Below are positions 1 to 8,945 of a stretch of 41,401 nucleotides of DNA, one piece after another. The position numbers and the translations under genes were made by a program. The notes beneath the pieces are model-generated. The model ran no database searches. It was not told the origin of the DNA and saw only the letters and a program-made list of their open reading frames with translations. Numbering within the stretch: position 1 is the first letter of the stretch; each line of letters starts with the position of its first letter. Source of the DNA: CAYFPS01 sp964345075 (lineage in GTDB: Bacteria > CAIWAD01); NCBI GenBank assembly GCA_964345075.1, contig CAYFPS010000023.1, positions 1 through 41,401 of the forward strand. Direction: 5' to 3'.

Positions 1-29
1 GACTGCGTCGACAACTGACCCACTGGCCT

Positions 30-74
30 GCTGACGACTAACGCCTGACGCCTGACGCCTAACGCCTAACGCCT
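30..74. repeat. Tandem heptamer array (CCTAACG / CCTGACG type)
   Basis: Six consecutive heptamers cover 30-71: GCTGACG, ACTAACG, CCTGACG twice and CCTAACG twice, followed by a partial CCT. A shorter version recurs at about 189-212 in the second copy of the 53-bp repeat. The same heptamer family appears in reverse complement (AGGCGTT, AGTCGTT) at the right end of the window. Confidence 0.85.
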
Positions 75-75
75 G

Positions 76-139
76 TCCACTTCAGCTTCGGCCCGATGAT
101 GGTCCTTGCTGAAGTGGAGCCGTGCCGATGGTTCGGCAC
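76..139. other. Two adjacent inverted repeats (hairpins) between the direct repeats
   Basis: TCCACTTCAGC (76-86) pairs perfectly with GCTGAAGTGGA (108-118), an 11-bp stem with a 21-nt loop. Just downstream, GTGCCGA and TCGGCAC form a 7-bp stem with a 4-nt loop around 122-139. Neither has a T-tract, so an intrinsic terminator is unlikely. They could be part of a palindromic intergenic repeat. Confidence 0.6.
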
Positions 140-291
140 TTCGCCAGGGGCCATTTGCCGACTGCGTCGACAACTGACCCACTGGCCTGCTGACGACTAA
201 CGCCTGACGCCTATTGGCTGCCGCCTGCCGCCTTCTTCCAACAAGGTTCACAAGGAAAACAGTTCGGAACGGCTTTGTTTCATGGCCTCAA

Positions 292-312
292 CCTGTTAAA
301 TTTCTCAACAGG
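292..312. promoter_or_regulatory. Small inverted repeat upstream of the nfn-like operon
   Basis: CCTGTT (292-297) and AACAGG (307-312) flank an AT-rich 9-nt spacer, 24 nt before the ATG at 337. Position and symmetry would suit an operator or a weak hairpin in the leader of the first gene. A 6-bp arm is short enough to arise by chance. The rest of 213-336 shows no ORF or clear promoter boxes. Confidence 0.2.
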
Positions 313-336
313 ATTTGTTTGAAGAATCGAGGATCC

Positions 337-1163
337 ATGAACCGCATACTTTCCAAGCGCGTGCTGAGCGAGGGTGTCAAGGACATTCGCGTGGAATCAC
401 CGCTGATTGCCCGCAAGCGTAAAGCCGGGCAGTTCATCATGCTACGCACCGGCAGCGAGGGCGAGCGCATTCCCCTGACCATTGCTGACGCCGATCCGGA
501 AGAGGGCTGGATTCGCCTCATCTTTCAGGAAGTCGGCAAGAGCACGTGGGATCTGGGCAAGCTCGAAGTCGGCGACGAAATCACCGATCTGGCCGGCCCG
601 CTGGGTCGCCCCACCGACATTCACAAGAAGGGCACGGTTCTCTGCGTCGGCGGCGGTATCGGTGTCGCGCCCGTTCACCCCATTGCCAAGGCGATGAAGG
701 AAGCCGGCAACCGGGTCATTTCCATTATTGGTGCCAGGAACAAGGACCTGCTCATCATGGAAGATGAGATGGCCGCCATCAGCGATCAGCTGATCGTCTG
801 CACTGACGACGGCACGGCCGGTCGCAAGGGTTTTGTCACCGACGCCATCCGCGATCTGCTGGACGGCGGGGAAGAGGTGGCCGAATGCGTTGCCATCGGC
901 CCAGTCATCATGATGAAGGCCGTCAGCGACCTGACCCGCGGCTACGAAGTGCCCTGAACGCCACCATGGTGGACGGCACGGGCATGTGCGGTGGTTGCCG
1001 TGTCACGGTCGATCAGCGCAGCCGTTTCGTCTGTGTGGACGGCCCCGAGTTTGACGGACACGCCGTGGATTTCGATGAGCTTCTGCAGCGCCAGCGCGCC
1101 TACACGGAGCAGGAACGCGAGGCCATGCTCAGTCACGACTGTCGCATCGGCCGCTACGCCTAA
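337..1163 (+). pseudogene. NfnA/SudB-like ferredoxin-NADP reductase subunit, frameshifted
   Basis: This is the FAD/NAD-binding plus 2Fe-2S subunit of the NfnAB/SudAB family, which transfers electrons between NAD(P)H and ferredoxin or sulfur compounds. The ATG at 337 follows CGAGGA. The N-terminal part carries the flavin-binding stretch ending RIPLTIAD, then GGGIGVAPVHPIAKAM for nucleotide binding. The first frame stops at 955-957 after LTRGYEVP. The rest continues from about 954 in another frame as LNATMVDGTGMCGGCRV, with the 2Fe-2S cysteines and CVDGPEFDGH, to the stop at 1163. Family members have a short Thr-Val-Val-Ser-like stretch between these parts, so about 13 nt seem to be missing. 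This is either a real lesion or an assembly error. The intact downstream genes favour an assembly error. Confidence 0.8.
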
Positions 1164-1172
1164 GGAGGAGCC

Positions 1173-2606
1173 GTGGAAACGACCTACAACCCCATTCCCA
1201 AGGCCCGTCCCGGCAAGGTGGCGCGCGTCCCGATGCCGGAGCAGGATCCCGTCAAGCGTGGACGCAATTTTGAAGAAGTGCCCTTTGGCTACGATCCCGA
1301 GCAGGCACAGGTGGAAGCCAGTCGCTGCCTTGAATGCAAGGACCCCACCTGCGTAAGGGGCTGCCCGGTGGGCATCGACATTCGTGGCTTTGTCACCAGC
1401 ATTCGCGAAGGCCAGTTCGAGGAAGCCATTCGCATCATCAAGCAGGACAATGCACTGCCCGCCGTCTGCGGCCGCGTCTGTCCGCAGGAAAGCCAGTGCG
1501 AGCAGGTCTGCGTGGTGGGCCGCAAGCACGAGCCCGTCGCCATCGGCCGCCTGGAGCGCTTTGCCGCCGACTGGGAGCGCGATCATGGCGAAGTAAGAAT
1601 CCCGGAAATCGCCCCGGCCACCGGCAAGCGGGTGGCGGTTGTGGGCAGTGGCCCGGCCGGCCTGACCGTTGCCGGCGAGTTGGCCAAGCGTGGTCACAAG
1701 GTGACCATCTTCGAAGCCCTGCACAAGCCGGGTGGCGTGCTCATGTACGGCATCCCCGAATTCCGCCTGCCCAAGGACATCGTCGAGGCGGAGGTGGATT
1801 ACGTCAAGAAGCTGGGTGTGGACATCGTCTACAATGCCGTCATCGGCAAGATGCTGACCATCCAGGAGCTGAAGGAAGAAGAGGGCTTTGACGCCGTCTT
1901 CATCGGTACCGGCGCCGGCCTGCCCTACTTCATGAACATTCCGGGCGAGAACTACAACGGCGTCTACAGCGCCAACGAGTACCTGACCCGCGTCAACCTG
2001 ATGAAGGCCTACGACTTCCCGAAAGCCGACACGCCCGTTCGTCCCGGCAAGCGCGTGGCCGTCTTTGGTGGCGGCAATGTGGCCATGGACGCCGCCCGCA
2101 CCAGTCTGCGCATGGGTGCCGAGGAAGTGGTCGTGGTCTATCGCCGCGGCAAGGAAGAGATGCCCGCCCGCGCCGAAGAAATTCATCACGCGGAAGAAGA
2201 AGGCATTGTCTTCAACCTGCTCTGCAATCCGGTTTCGATTGAGGGTGATGACAAGGGCAATGTCACCGGCATTACCTGCATCCGCATGGAACTGGGCGAG
2301 CCCGATGCCAGTGGCCGCCGCCGCCCGGTGCCGGTTGAAGGCAGCGACTTCAAGATTCCCGTGGACACGGTGATCGTTTCCATCGGCAACGGTGCCAATC
2401 CACTCTTGACTGAAGCGACGCCCGAACTCGAGTTGAACAAGTGGGGCAACATTGTCGCCGATGACAAGGGCCTGACCAATATCGAAGGCGTTTACGCCGG
2501 TGGTGACATTGTGATCGGTGCCGCTACGGTGATTCTGGCGATGGGCGCCGGCAAGGATGCCGCCCTGGCCATGCACGACTATCTGATGCAGCAGGAGGTC
2601 AACTGA
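1173..2606 (+). CDS. NfnB / GltD-like NADPH-binding flavoprotein subunit
   Basis: This is a 477-aa homologue of the glutamate synthase small subunit, the form that pairs with NfnA/SudB in soluble transhydrogenases. The GTG at 1173 is set by a perfect AAGGAGGAG ribosome site 2 nt upstream. Two N-terminal Cys clusters (CLECKDPTCVRGCPVG and CGRVCPQESQCEQVC) should bind 4Fe-4S clusters. VAVVGSGPAGLTVAGEL near residue 155 is the FAD dinucleotide fold, and VAVFGGGNVAMDAAR near 295 the NADP(H) fold. The C-terminal GVYAGGDIVIGAATV is the family's second flavin motif. The partner gene lies 9 nt upstream, and the stop overlaps the next start. No large glutamate synthase subunit is present, so an Nfn-type role is preferred over GltD. 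Confidence 0.88.
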   Translation: METTYNPIPKARPGKVARVPMPEQDPVKRGRNFEEVPFGYDPEQAQVEASRCLECKDPTCVRGCPVGIDIRGFVTSIREGQFEEAIRIIKQDNALPAVCGRVCPQESQCEQVCVVGRKHEPVAIGRLERFAADWERDHGEVRIPEIAPATGKRVAVVGSGPAGLTVAGELAKRGHKVTIFEALHKPGGVLMYGIPEFRLPKDIVEAEVDYVKKLGVDIVYNAVIGKMLTIQELKEEEGFDAVFIGTGAGLPYFMNIPGENYNGVYSANEYLTRVNLMKAYDFPKADTPVRPGKRVAVFGGGNVAMDAARTSLRMGAEEVVVVYRRGKEEMPARAEEIHHAEEEGIVFNLLCNPVSIEGDDKGNVTGITCIRMELGEPDASGRRRPVPVEGSDFKIPVDTVIVSIGNGANPLLTEATPELELNKWGNIVADDKGLTNIEGVYAGGDIVIGAATVILAMGAGKDAALAMHDYLMQQEVN

Positions 2607-3064
2607 TGGAATTCAAATCCGTCGAGGAAGCCCTGAATTTCGCGATCAAGCGTGAAATCGAAGCCGCCCGTTTCTACACGCAGCTTTCCGAGAGAATGCG
2701 CAAGCGGGAGATGAAGGCCGCCCTGCTGTCCATGGCAGAAGAAGAAAAGGGCCATCGGGATCGCCTGATCGCCATTCGTGATGGTGGTGGTTTTAGGGGC
2801 GAAGAGAGCGAGCGCAAGGTCACGGATCTGAAGATTGCCGAGTTCGTCGAGATGCCCGTGATCACCGACGATCTGGACTGGAGCCTCGCGCTGGTGGTTG
2901 CCATGAAGCGCGAAAAAGCCGCCCAGCAGCTTTACTTGAAAATGGCCGAGGCGGCACCCAATGCCGAACTCAGGCAGACCTTCCTGGGACTGGCTCAGGA
3001 AGAAGCCGGACACAAGCTACGCTTCGAGCAGGAGTATGACGAAGTGGTGCTTGAAGGCAACTGA
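2606..3064 (+). CDS. Rubrerythrin-like ferritin-fold di-iron protein
   Basis: This 152-aa four-helix-bundle protein starts at an ATG overlapping the preceding TGA by one base, with GGAGG about 7 nt upstream. Two halves each carry the di-iron ligand pattern: EIEAARFYTQL then EEEKGHRDRL, and MKREKAAQQLYLKMAE then EEAGHKLRFE. Both ExxH motifs and the preceding Glu are present, so a bridged di-iron site is expected. There is no C-terminal rubredoxin CxxC domain, so it is not a full rubrerythrin. Such proteins usually reduce peroxide or handle iron. The operon suggests electrons could come from the adjacent Nfn-like flavoprotein, which is inference. Confidence 0.85.
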   Translation: MEFKSVEEALNFAIKREIEAARFYTQLSERMRKREMKAALLSMAEEEKGHRDRLIAIRDGGGFRGEESERKVTDLKIAEFVEMPVITDDLDWSLALVVAMKREKAAQQLYLKMAEAAPNAELRQTFLGLAQEEAGHKLRFEQEYDEVVLEGN

Positions 3065-3091
3065 TCACCGGCTGAAGGACATGGAGAAGGC

Positions 3092-3121
3092 AGCCCCCGA
3101 AAAATCGGGGGCTGTTCCATT
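3092..3121 (+). terminator. Intrinsic terminator of the nfn-like operon
   Basis: AGCCCCCGA (3092-3100), an AAAA loop and TCGGGGGCT (3105-3113) form a perfect 9-bp GC-rich stem 28 nt after the ferritin-like stop codon. It is followed by GTTCCATTTTCC, a modest U-tract. Confidence 0.8.
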
Positions 3122-3254
3122 TTCCTGACACATGAAAAACAGGATTTCTCCTCAAAGCTGATTCAGCTTGCACAGTCCTTTGTCTTGTGCTAAGCTCAGA
3201 ACTGGTCTTCGGACCGCAGCAAGCAGTTGTATCATTCATCACAAGGAACCCACT

Positions 3255-3884
3255 ATGAGGAAGCTGACAAGCGGACTCGTGCTGGGGACCGCCTGGGCCC
3301 TTCTGCTAACGGGCTGCAGTGTGGATCGTGAACCCGGCGATTCCACGCAGACGCTCTATCGTGCAGACCAGGTGACTCTCCTGCAACAGGTCCACCTTTC
3401 CCCCGGAAAGGCTTCACTGGTGGACGGCACGCTGGATTTCAGCCTCGAGCTGGATCCACAGAACGAAGTGCACTGGTCAACCAGCGCAGATCCCGAGAAC
3501 GAGGCAGACTGGAACCAGGTCGTATCGGTAACGATACCGGCCGGCGCGGTGACAGAGCCCGTGACCATCGAGGGTCGCTGGATGGGCGGTGCCGGTGACC
3601 CTGCTCTGGGCTATGAATTCGGACCGGAAGGTCTGCACTTCAGCGCCCCGATTCAGGTTAGCATCGCGCTGCCGATTGATGAAGCAACCATCCCCTCTGA
3701 CGAAGAGCTGCTGGTGCTTTACGATCGGGAAGACGGCTGGTACGAAGCGGTGGACAACGAAGTTCACTGGAATACCAGCGGTAATGCCGTCACGCTCGAC
3801 GCGGGTATCGATCATTTTTCGCGTTATGTGATCGCAACCGGTCCCCCTCCGGTGGACATTGTCGATCTCGACATTGACGAATGA
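3255..3884 (+). CDS. Secreted lipoprotein with ZU5-like domain
   Basis: This 209-aa lipoprotein begins at the ATG at 3255 after AAGGAA. A basic start and hydrophobic stretch end in the lipobox LLTGC, with Cys21 as the predicted lipidated residue. The mature part has the pattern of bacterial ZU5-like domains: VTIPAGAVTEPVTI, then YEFGPEGLHFSAPIQVSI, then HFSRYVIATG near the C-terminus. These beta domains occur on surface or periplasmic proteins in many environmental lineages and their ligands are mostly unknown. It stands alone between two terminators. The upstream gap (3122-3254) probably holds its promoter, but no clean boxes are visible. Confidence 0.75.
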   Translation: MRKLTSGLVLGTAWALLLTGCSVDREPGDSTQTLYRADQVTLLQQVHLSPGKASLVDGTLDFSLELDPQNEVHWSTSADPENEADWNQVVSVTIPAGAVTEPVTIEGRWMGGAGDPALGYEFGPEGLHFSAPIQVSIALPIDEATIPSDEELLVLYDREDGWYEAVDNEVHWNTSGNAVTLDAGIDHFSRYVIATGPPPVDIVDLDIDE

Positions 3885-3890
3885 TCCAGA

Positions 3891-3920
3891 ACGTCCCGCA
3901 ATCGCGGGACGTTTTCTTTT
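3891..3920 (+). terminator. Intrinsic terminator between convergent genes
   Basis: ACGTCCCGC (3891-3899), loop AATC and GCGGGACGT (3904-3912) form a perfect 9-bp stem followed by TTTCTTTT. It serves the lipoprotein gene on the plus strand. The stem also sits immediately after the stop codon of the convergent histidine kinase, so it may act in both directions, although the minus side lacks a T-tract. Confidence 0.88.
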
Positions 3921-5605
3921 CAGCTGACAGGCAGTCTTAGGGTAAAGCGGCTGCCCTTGCCCGGGCTGCTCTCCACATCCACGCTGCCACCGTGTGAGTC
4001 CATCACCATGCGAATCAGCGGCATGCCCATGCCCGTTCCACCCTTTCCCTTGGTGGTGAAGTAGGGCTCGAAGATGCGCTCCACCACTTCCGGCGCCATG
4101 CCGCAACCATTGTCTTCAATCATGACTTCCAGATGTCCGTCACGCTGTTTGCTTCTGCAGTGAATGCGTCCACCGGGCTGCCCTTCCAGTGCGTGGGCGG
4201 CATTCAGCACCAGATTCATCAGGGCCTGCTGCAGCAGCTCGCTGTCACCGTGTGCCGGTCGGATATGCTTGTCCAGATCCAGCAGCACAACCAGTCCGTG
4301 TTCAGGCGGCTGCTGGCCATCGCCTCGCTCCAGCAGGGTAAAGCGCTGCATGCGCCCACCTGACTCTGTCATCAGCTCCATTGTATCACGGATCAGGCGA
4401 TTGACATCCAGCTCAACGGGCCGGTGGGAAAGCGGCCTGCTCAGGTCGCGCAGGTTTTCTGAAATGCGGGCGATGCGCTCGGCCATTTCATTGATGCGCT
4501 CCATGTCCTTTTCCAGCTCGGGCTGAATCAGACCGGCCTCCAGAATGCGCAGCCGGGCCATTTCCGAGTGGCCCACCAGCGGGCTAAGCGCGTTTCTGAT
4601 TTCGTGAGCGATGCTGCCTGCCATGCGGCTCATCATGCTGAACTTCTCGCGCTCCAGCAGATCCAGCTGCATTTGCTTTTCGATGGTGACATCCACGATC
4701 ACACAGCCCAGCTGTCCACGACTGCCCGCGTGATCCATGGGGAAGGGCCAGAAGCGCAGCGTGCGAGAGCCGTAGCTCTCTTCCACGCTGCCGCCCGGCT
4801 GTGATACAACTTCCTTCAGGCGCAGCGCCAGATCTTCACGCATTTTGAGACCCAGCGAACTCTCCGTCGAAAGATGAAAGGCATCCAGCCTGGCCATGTC
4901 GTGCTCGAAGCGGCTGTTGCCAAAGAGCAGCTCGCCCTTTGCGTCCAGCAGAATCAGTCCGCTGGGAATGGCGTCGGTGATCAGGCGGTGCATGCGTTCC
5001 ATTTCATGCAGGCGCTCGCGACGGGCTTCTTCCAGTTTGCGCAGGTGCAATTGCGCCATGGTCATCGAGGCCAGTTCGCACAAACCGTCCAGCAGTACGA
5101 GCATGTGCTCGGTAAAAATCCTTGTGGAAGAGCTGTCCACACAAATGGCGCCGATAATCTGTCCCTTGCGGCGCATGGGCACGCAGAGGCTGCTCTTGAG
5201 ATTGAGATCGATCACGGATCTGGAGAAGGCCAGCTCTTCCATTTCCTGTAAATTCGAACTCCTGAGCGGCTGCCCACTGAGCATCACCTGCTGCAGGATC
5301 GAACTGGAAACAGCATCACCCGGCCTGTGGATGGTGTGGCCGTCCCGATCGATGCCCCGCGTGATACGAAAGGAATCGGCCTTGCCCTCAGCCAGAAAGC
5401 CGCGATCGGCATCGACCAGCTTGATCGCTTCCTTCAGCAGCAGATGAATGGCTTCATCCTCGGTCGAGCAGGCGTTCAGCTCGTGGGCAAGCTCCAGCAG
5501 CCTGTCCAGTTCGCGCCGTGTGAAGCGGTCCTGTCCGGCGCGCAGATCCTCACTGCGCCGGGCCAGATCCGTGTAGCGGCCCAGTTCTTCAAGCAGTGTG
5601 GGCAT
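3920..5605 (-). CDS. Cytoplasmic GAF-PAS sensor histidine kinase
   Basis: This 561-aa kinase has no signal peptide or membrane segment, so it should sense a cytoplasmic signal. After an N-terminal helix, residues ~40-190 form a GAF domain (SSLCVPMRRKGQIIGAICVD). A PAS-like segment follows (LITDAIPSGLILLDAKGELLFGN). The dimerisation/phosphoacceptor helix carries IAHEIRNALSPL with His334. The ATPase domain has the N-box region LNAAHAL, G1 DNGCGM, the F-box YFTTKGKGGTGMGM and a final GxG. The start has a strong GGGAGGAGGTGA site and overlaps the end of the upstream kinase gene by 17 nt. No response regulator is encoded nearby. In related multidomain proteins Ser/Thr kinase, TPR, GAF and histidine kinase parts form one chain, so this gene may be the detached C-terminal half. 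Confidence 0.85.
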   Translation of the reverse strand: MPTLLEELGRYTDLARRSEDLRAGQDRFTRRELDRLLELAHELNACSTEDEAIHLLLKEAIKLVDADRGFLAEGKADSFRITRGIDRDGHTIHRPGDAVSSSILQQVMLSGQPLRSSNLQEMEELAFSRSVIDLNLKSSLCVPMRRKGQIIGAICVDSSSTRIFTEHMLVLLDGLCELASMTMAQLHLRKLEEARRERLHEMERMHRLITDAIPSGLILLDAKGELLFGNSRFEHDMARLDAFHLSTESSLGLKMREDLALRLKEVVSQPGGSVEESYGSRTLRFWPFPMDHAGSRGQLGCVIVDVTIEKQMQLDLLEREKFSMMSRMAGSIAHEIRNALSPLVGHSEMARLRILEAGLIQPELEKDMERINEMAERIARISENLRDLSRPLSHRPVELDVNRLIRDTMELMTESGGRMQRFTLLERGDGQQPPEHGLVVLLDLDKHIRPAHGDSELLQQALMNLVLNAAHALEGQPGGRIHCRSKQRDGHLEVMIEDNGCGMAPEVVERIFEPYFTTKGKGGTGMGMPLIRMVMDSHGGSVDVESSPGKGSRFTLRLPVS

Positions 5606-8600
5606 GATTCACCTCCTCCCGCCTTAGCCATGTATCACAGCGGCGGGCAAGATCCAGCAGCTGCCTGAGCAGCCTGCTCGTTTCAAGACGCTCACGCCAG
5701 ACAGGCGAGAGCCCCGATGCGATTTCGTCAACCAGCTCCAGAGCCTCGCCTGTAACACGGCAGGCCTCGAGCCATTCCTCACGCGTGGCATGCCAGTTGC
5801 TGCGAAGCCAGCCCAGCCTGATCCTGAGGAGCAGGCCCGGCGCCTGGGACAGGGCGATGCTGCCCTTCAGACCTTCCCAGACTGCATTGTCGAGCTCCAG
5901 AATGCGCAGGGCGTGTCGCAGGCCTTCGTCGTCTTCCGCATGATCAATCAGCGACTGGCGCAGTTCCTCGGCCGGAACCGCCAGGCCCCGCCTCAGCATG
6001 TCCAGTCGAAGCGCCAGCAGACCTCTGCGGCTGCCAGATCGAATGCCCGCCTGCATGCAGGAGGATGCGCCAAGCGAATGCCAGCTTGCCAGCAGGCACC
6101 AGCGCTCCAGCAGCTCGTCATCCGGTTTAAGTGAAAGAAAACGCTCAAGCAGCTCCGGCTCCGGCGCAAGATCCAGATCGTGACGCAGCTGCAGGCGCTG
6201 AAAACAGGCCTCCGCAGCAAGGCTGTCTAGTCCGCGCTCGATGGCTTCATTCTGCTCCCGCTCCCAGACATCTTCGGCCTGATCCAGCATGCCCAGTGCG
6301 GCCCAGGCATTGCCTTCGTGATCCAGCAGAATCAGCTCCATCTCCTTGCGACCCAGCCGGCGGGCCTTGGCCTGCGCCAGCGCCAGATCGGGCAGCGCCT
6401 GATCGGGCCTGCCCTGACGAATGCGGATCAGCGCGAGATTGGTCTGGGCGGTCAGTTCGTCGTGATCCAGATGATAGCGCGAGGCAAGGCGGGCGGCATC
6501 TTCCAGCTCTGCCCGGGCCTGTTCCAGACGCCCGTGCTGCAGATGTATCACGCCCAGATTGTTGCCCAGCCAGACCTGCTGCCGCGGGCGCAGCTGCTTG
6601 CGTCCCTGTCTGTCCAGCAGCCGCCAGAAGCGCATGGCCAGCTCCGTGCGCCCTGTTTGAAAGGCACACGCGCCCAGTGTGTTACAGGCGTAGCACTGGC
6701 CGGGCTTGAGCGGGGAAGGCACTCTGGCTGCTTCAGCGGCGGCCTTTTCAAGAAGCTGATCAAGACTTCGGCTTCGACCGCGACCGGCCTCAATTTCCGC
6801 CAGCTGCGCCTGCAGCTCCAGCCGCCTGCTGTCTTCTTTGGTGGCGGCAATGGCCTGCCTGGCCAGCCGGGCTGCAAGACCCTCGCGCTTCATGCTGCGC
6901 AGGGAATGAATCATGCGGGTCAGGTGCCCGCCTTCTTCCCGCTCCATTCGGTGCAGGCTGCGCGACAGTTCATAGGCTTCGGCATGTCGGCCCGCTTCAT
7001 TCAGCGCCGCCGCCAGATGCTTGCTCAAGGCCAGGCGGGCTTTCCCTTCAAGCTGGGGCAGCAGCGCCCTGATCCACTTGATGCGTGATTCATCACGACT
7101 TGAGTGGCGGCTGCCCAGCAGAATATGAGTGCTTAGTTCAGTGGGCAGGTCCCGGGGCTCCGAGCGCAAGAGATGCGCCAGAACCAACTCGTGCCGCCCG
7201 GGGTCCCGCTCGTAAATGCGCCTGACCAGATAGGCATTGGCCTTGCTGGATTCTTCGGCCGCTTCAGCCTTCGAATCCTGCGCCTGCTCGGTGGGAACAA
7301 GACAGCCATCGCCCCGATCGCGCAGCCAGCCGGTCAGTTCCAGATCCTGCAGCAGTTCCTCGCGGCCCGTCTGCACAATGCTCATCCATAAACTGGCCGG
7401 TCCCTGCGGCAGCCAGGCCGCGCAGAGGGCCAGCGCCCTGGAGGCATCGGCGGAAAGCTGCCTTTGCTTGTTCAGCGTTCGAACGCCCTGAATCTCGCCC
7501 GTCTGGTGCAGGGTGCTGATCGCGGGTCGCAGCTTGACACTGCCTCCCAGCAGATTCAGGCGCAATCGCTTGAGCAGCTCGTCGCTGGTGCGAAAGCCCT
7601 GCTCAAGCAGGCTGCCGGCAAGTTCTTCTTCCGTTTTCAGGCCGGGCAGATGGATCAGGCTGCGCAGAATTTCATCCCTGCTGAGGGCATTCAGGCGCTT
7701 GACCGTGCCCTTTGTGCTGGCTTTGGGAAACTCTCGCCCGACACTGGCAATCAGCCAGCTGCCAGCCTGCTCGCCAAGTTCGGCCTCAAAAGCGGCAAGC
7801 TCCGATTTGCCGTCATGATCCAGCGCCTCATCCACAATCAAGGCAAAACAGGGCTGAGGCTGATCAAACTGATCTTCCAGAAAGCGCAGCAGCTGCCTGG
7901 CCAGTACGCCGAGCCCAAGTGCTCCATTCAGGGCTCCCGCCAGCAGCGGAAAGGATTCCATGCGGGCCGGTTCCTGCAGAAAACTGCGGGCCCAGTCCCG
8001 CAGGCCCTTTCGACCGCGCAGATCCAGTCGCATCCAGTGTTCACCCAGAGCAGATCGCTTGAGCAGCCACTCGCCCAGCACCTGTTGCCAGGCGGACTGC
8101 TTGCTGCAGGTCAGGTGCAGGGCCCGCACACTGTCGGCTGGCGGCAGAGCTGCCTCGTCGGTCTGATGACGCAGGCGTTCGGGAATCAGCAGGGCCACAT
8201 CGCGAGGAGCGGCCTTCAAAAGCAGATGCTTGAGCCATTCAGCGGCGCTGGGCCGCCGGGCAGGATCAAAACTCAGGGCGCGCTGTAGCATGCTGTCTGC
8301 CTTGACCGGCAAACGGGCCTGCTCCCGGCGCATCTCATCCAGCGCCTCTTCCGGATTGGAAGAGAAGGGGAAGTTCCCGCTTATAATGCGGCAGGCCACC
8401 ACTGCCAGACTGAAAATGTCGCTGGCGGCAGTTGGCTCACTGTTTTCGATGACTTCAGGAGCCATGGTCGAAATCGTGCCTGATCTTGAGGGCTCGGTTT
8501 CGTTCAGGCTGCGTGCAAGTCCAAGGTCGATCAGGCTTGCCCTGGAGCCGCTTAGCAGAATATTGCCCGGACTGATATCACCATGCATGTAACCAAGCTC

Positions 8601-8945
8601 TTCCAGCTCGCACAGGCCCTGTAAAAGCTGCATCAACCAGCCATTCACCGTAGCACTGTCACTGGCAGGCAAATTGCCGGCCGTCAAGCCGGATTTGCGC
8701 TCCAGAACCAGTGTCGGGCCATCGGGAATCAGGTCAATCAGTTGTGGAAAGCAGGGACTGCTGAGCTTGCCCAGGAGTTCAGCTTCCTTGAGTAGAGCCG
8801 ATTTGCGCGCAGGATCCAGCGGGCGTTTAAGACAGACGGAGCGGCCAGTCCAGCGATCGAAGGATTCCAGAACACTGCCTTCACCACCCTGATCAAGCGA
8901 GCCCAGGATCTGAAAGCGTCCATGAATGGCCTTGCCAGCTTTCAT
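5589..8945 (-). CDS. Ser/Thr protein kinase with degenerate STAND-type ATPase region and TPR repeats
   Basis: This 1118-aa protein has an N-terminal Hanks-type kinase (1 to ~260). Lys40 fits the ATP-anchoring lysine, HGDISPGN (121-128) is the catalytic loop with Asp123 and Asn128, DLG (140-142) replaces DFG, and APE follows. The kinase could be active. The next ~350 residues resemble the AAA/STAND segment of PknK-like kinases (LIVDEALDHD like a Walker B, then SWLIASVGRE), but no GxxxxGK[ST] Walker A loop is visible where expected. The rest is helical and TPR-like, with repeated GRxxQALxxLxxA-type units. Its ATG overlaps the phosphatase stop (ATGA), so the two are translationally coupled. No membrane helix is seen, unlike PknB. 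Confidence 0.85.
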   Translation of the reverse strand: MKAGKAIHGRFQILGSLDQGGEGSVLESFDRWTGRSVCLKRPLDPARKSALLKEAELLGKLSSPCFPQLIDLIPDGPTLVLERKSGLTAGNLPASDSATVNGWLMQLLQGLCELEELGYMHGDISPGNILLSGSRASLIDLGLARSLNETEPSRSGTISTMAPEVIENSEPTAASDIFSLAVVACRIISGNFPFSSNPEEALDEMRREQARLPVKADSMLQRALSFDPARRPSAAEWLKHLLLKAAPRDVALLIPERLRHQTDEAALPPADSVRALHLTCSKQSAWQQVLGEWLLKRSALGEHWMRLDLRGRKGLRDWARSFLQEPARMESFPLLAGALNGALGLGVLARQLLRFLEDQFDQPQPCFALIVDEALDHDGKSELAAFEAELGEQAGSWLIASVGREFPKASTKGTVKRLNALSRDEILRSLIHLPGLKTEEELAGSLLEQGFRTSDELLKRLRLNLLGGSVKLRPAISTLHQTGEIQGVRTLNKQRQLSADASRALALCAAWLPQGPASLWMSIVQTGREELLQDLELTGWLRDRGDGCLVPTEQAQDSKAEAAEESSKANAYLVRRIYERDPGRHELVLAHLLRSEPRDLPTELSTHILLGSRHSSRDESRIKWIRALLPQLEGKARLALSKHLAAALNEAGRHAEAYELSRSLHRMEREEGGHLTRMIHSLRSMKREGLAARLARQAIAATKEDSRRLELQAQLAEIEAGRGRSRSLDQLLEKAAAEAARVPSPLKPGQCYACNTLGACAFQTGRTELAMRFWRLLDRQGRKQLRPRQQVWLGNNLGVIHLQHGRLEQARAELEDAARLASRYHLDHDELTAQTNLALIRIRQGRPDQALPDLALAQAKARRLGRKEMELILLDHEGNAWAALGMLDQAEDVWEREQNEAIERGLDSLAAEACFQRLQLRHDLDLAPEPELLERFLSLKPDDELLERWCLLASWHSLGASSCMQAGIRSGSRRGLLALRLDMLRRGLAVPAEELRQSLIDHAEDDEGLRHALRILELDNAVWEGLKGSIALSQAPGLLLRIRLGWLRSNWHATREEWLEACRVTGEALELVDEIASGLSPVWRERLETSRLLRQLLDLARRCDTWLRREEVNHAHTA

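Larger units (their letters stand above)
1..212. repeat. 53-bp direct repeat in two copies (1-53 and 160-212)
   Basis: Bases 1-53 and 160-212 are identical by eye, both starting GACTGCGTCGAC and ending in the heptamer tract CGCCTGACGCCT. Because copy one starts at base 1 of the window, the unit may extend further left. The 106 bp between the copies holds two hairpins. No coding sequence is credible here. The duplication and the heptamers suggest repeat-rich intergenic DNA where an assembly stopped. Confidence 0.9.

Noticed and set aside
942..2576. Long minus-strand reading frame (544 codons) opposite the NfnB-like gene
   Set aside because: It is a shadow of a GC-rich plus-strand gene with clear motifs and a perfect ribosome site. 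The translation is His/Ala/Gly-rich with no family pattern.
3523..3540. Inverted repeat GTATCG-GTAA-CGATAC inside the lipoprotein gene
   Set aside because: It is a short 6-bp arm within coding sequence and in no regulatory position. Chance is sufficient.
7464..8288. Plus-strand reading frames opposite the Ser/Thr kinase gene
   Set aside because: They are Gln/Arg-rich shadow frames. The minus-strand kinase has catalytic motifs and overlapping operon partners.
8572..8580. TGATATCAC in the kinase gene as a variant of the octamer
   Set aside because: The core TGTAWCAC is not matched, so I did not count it.
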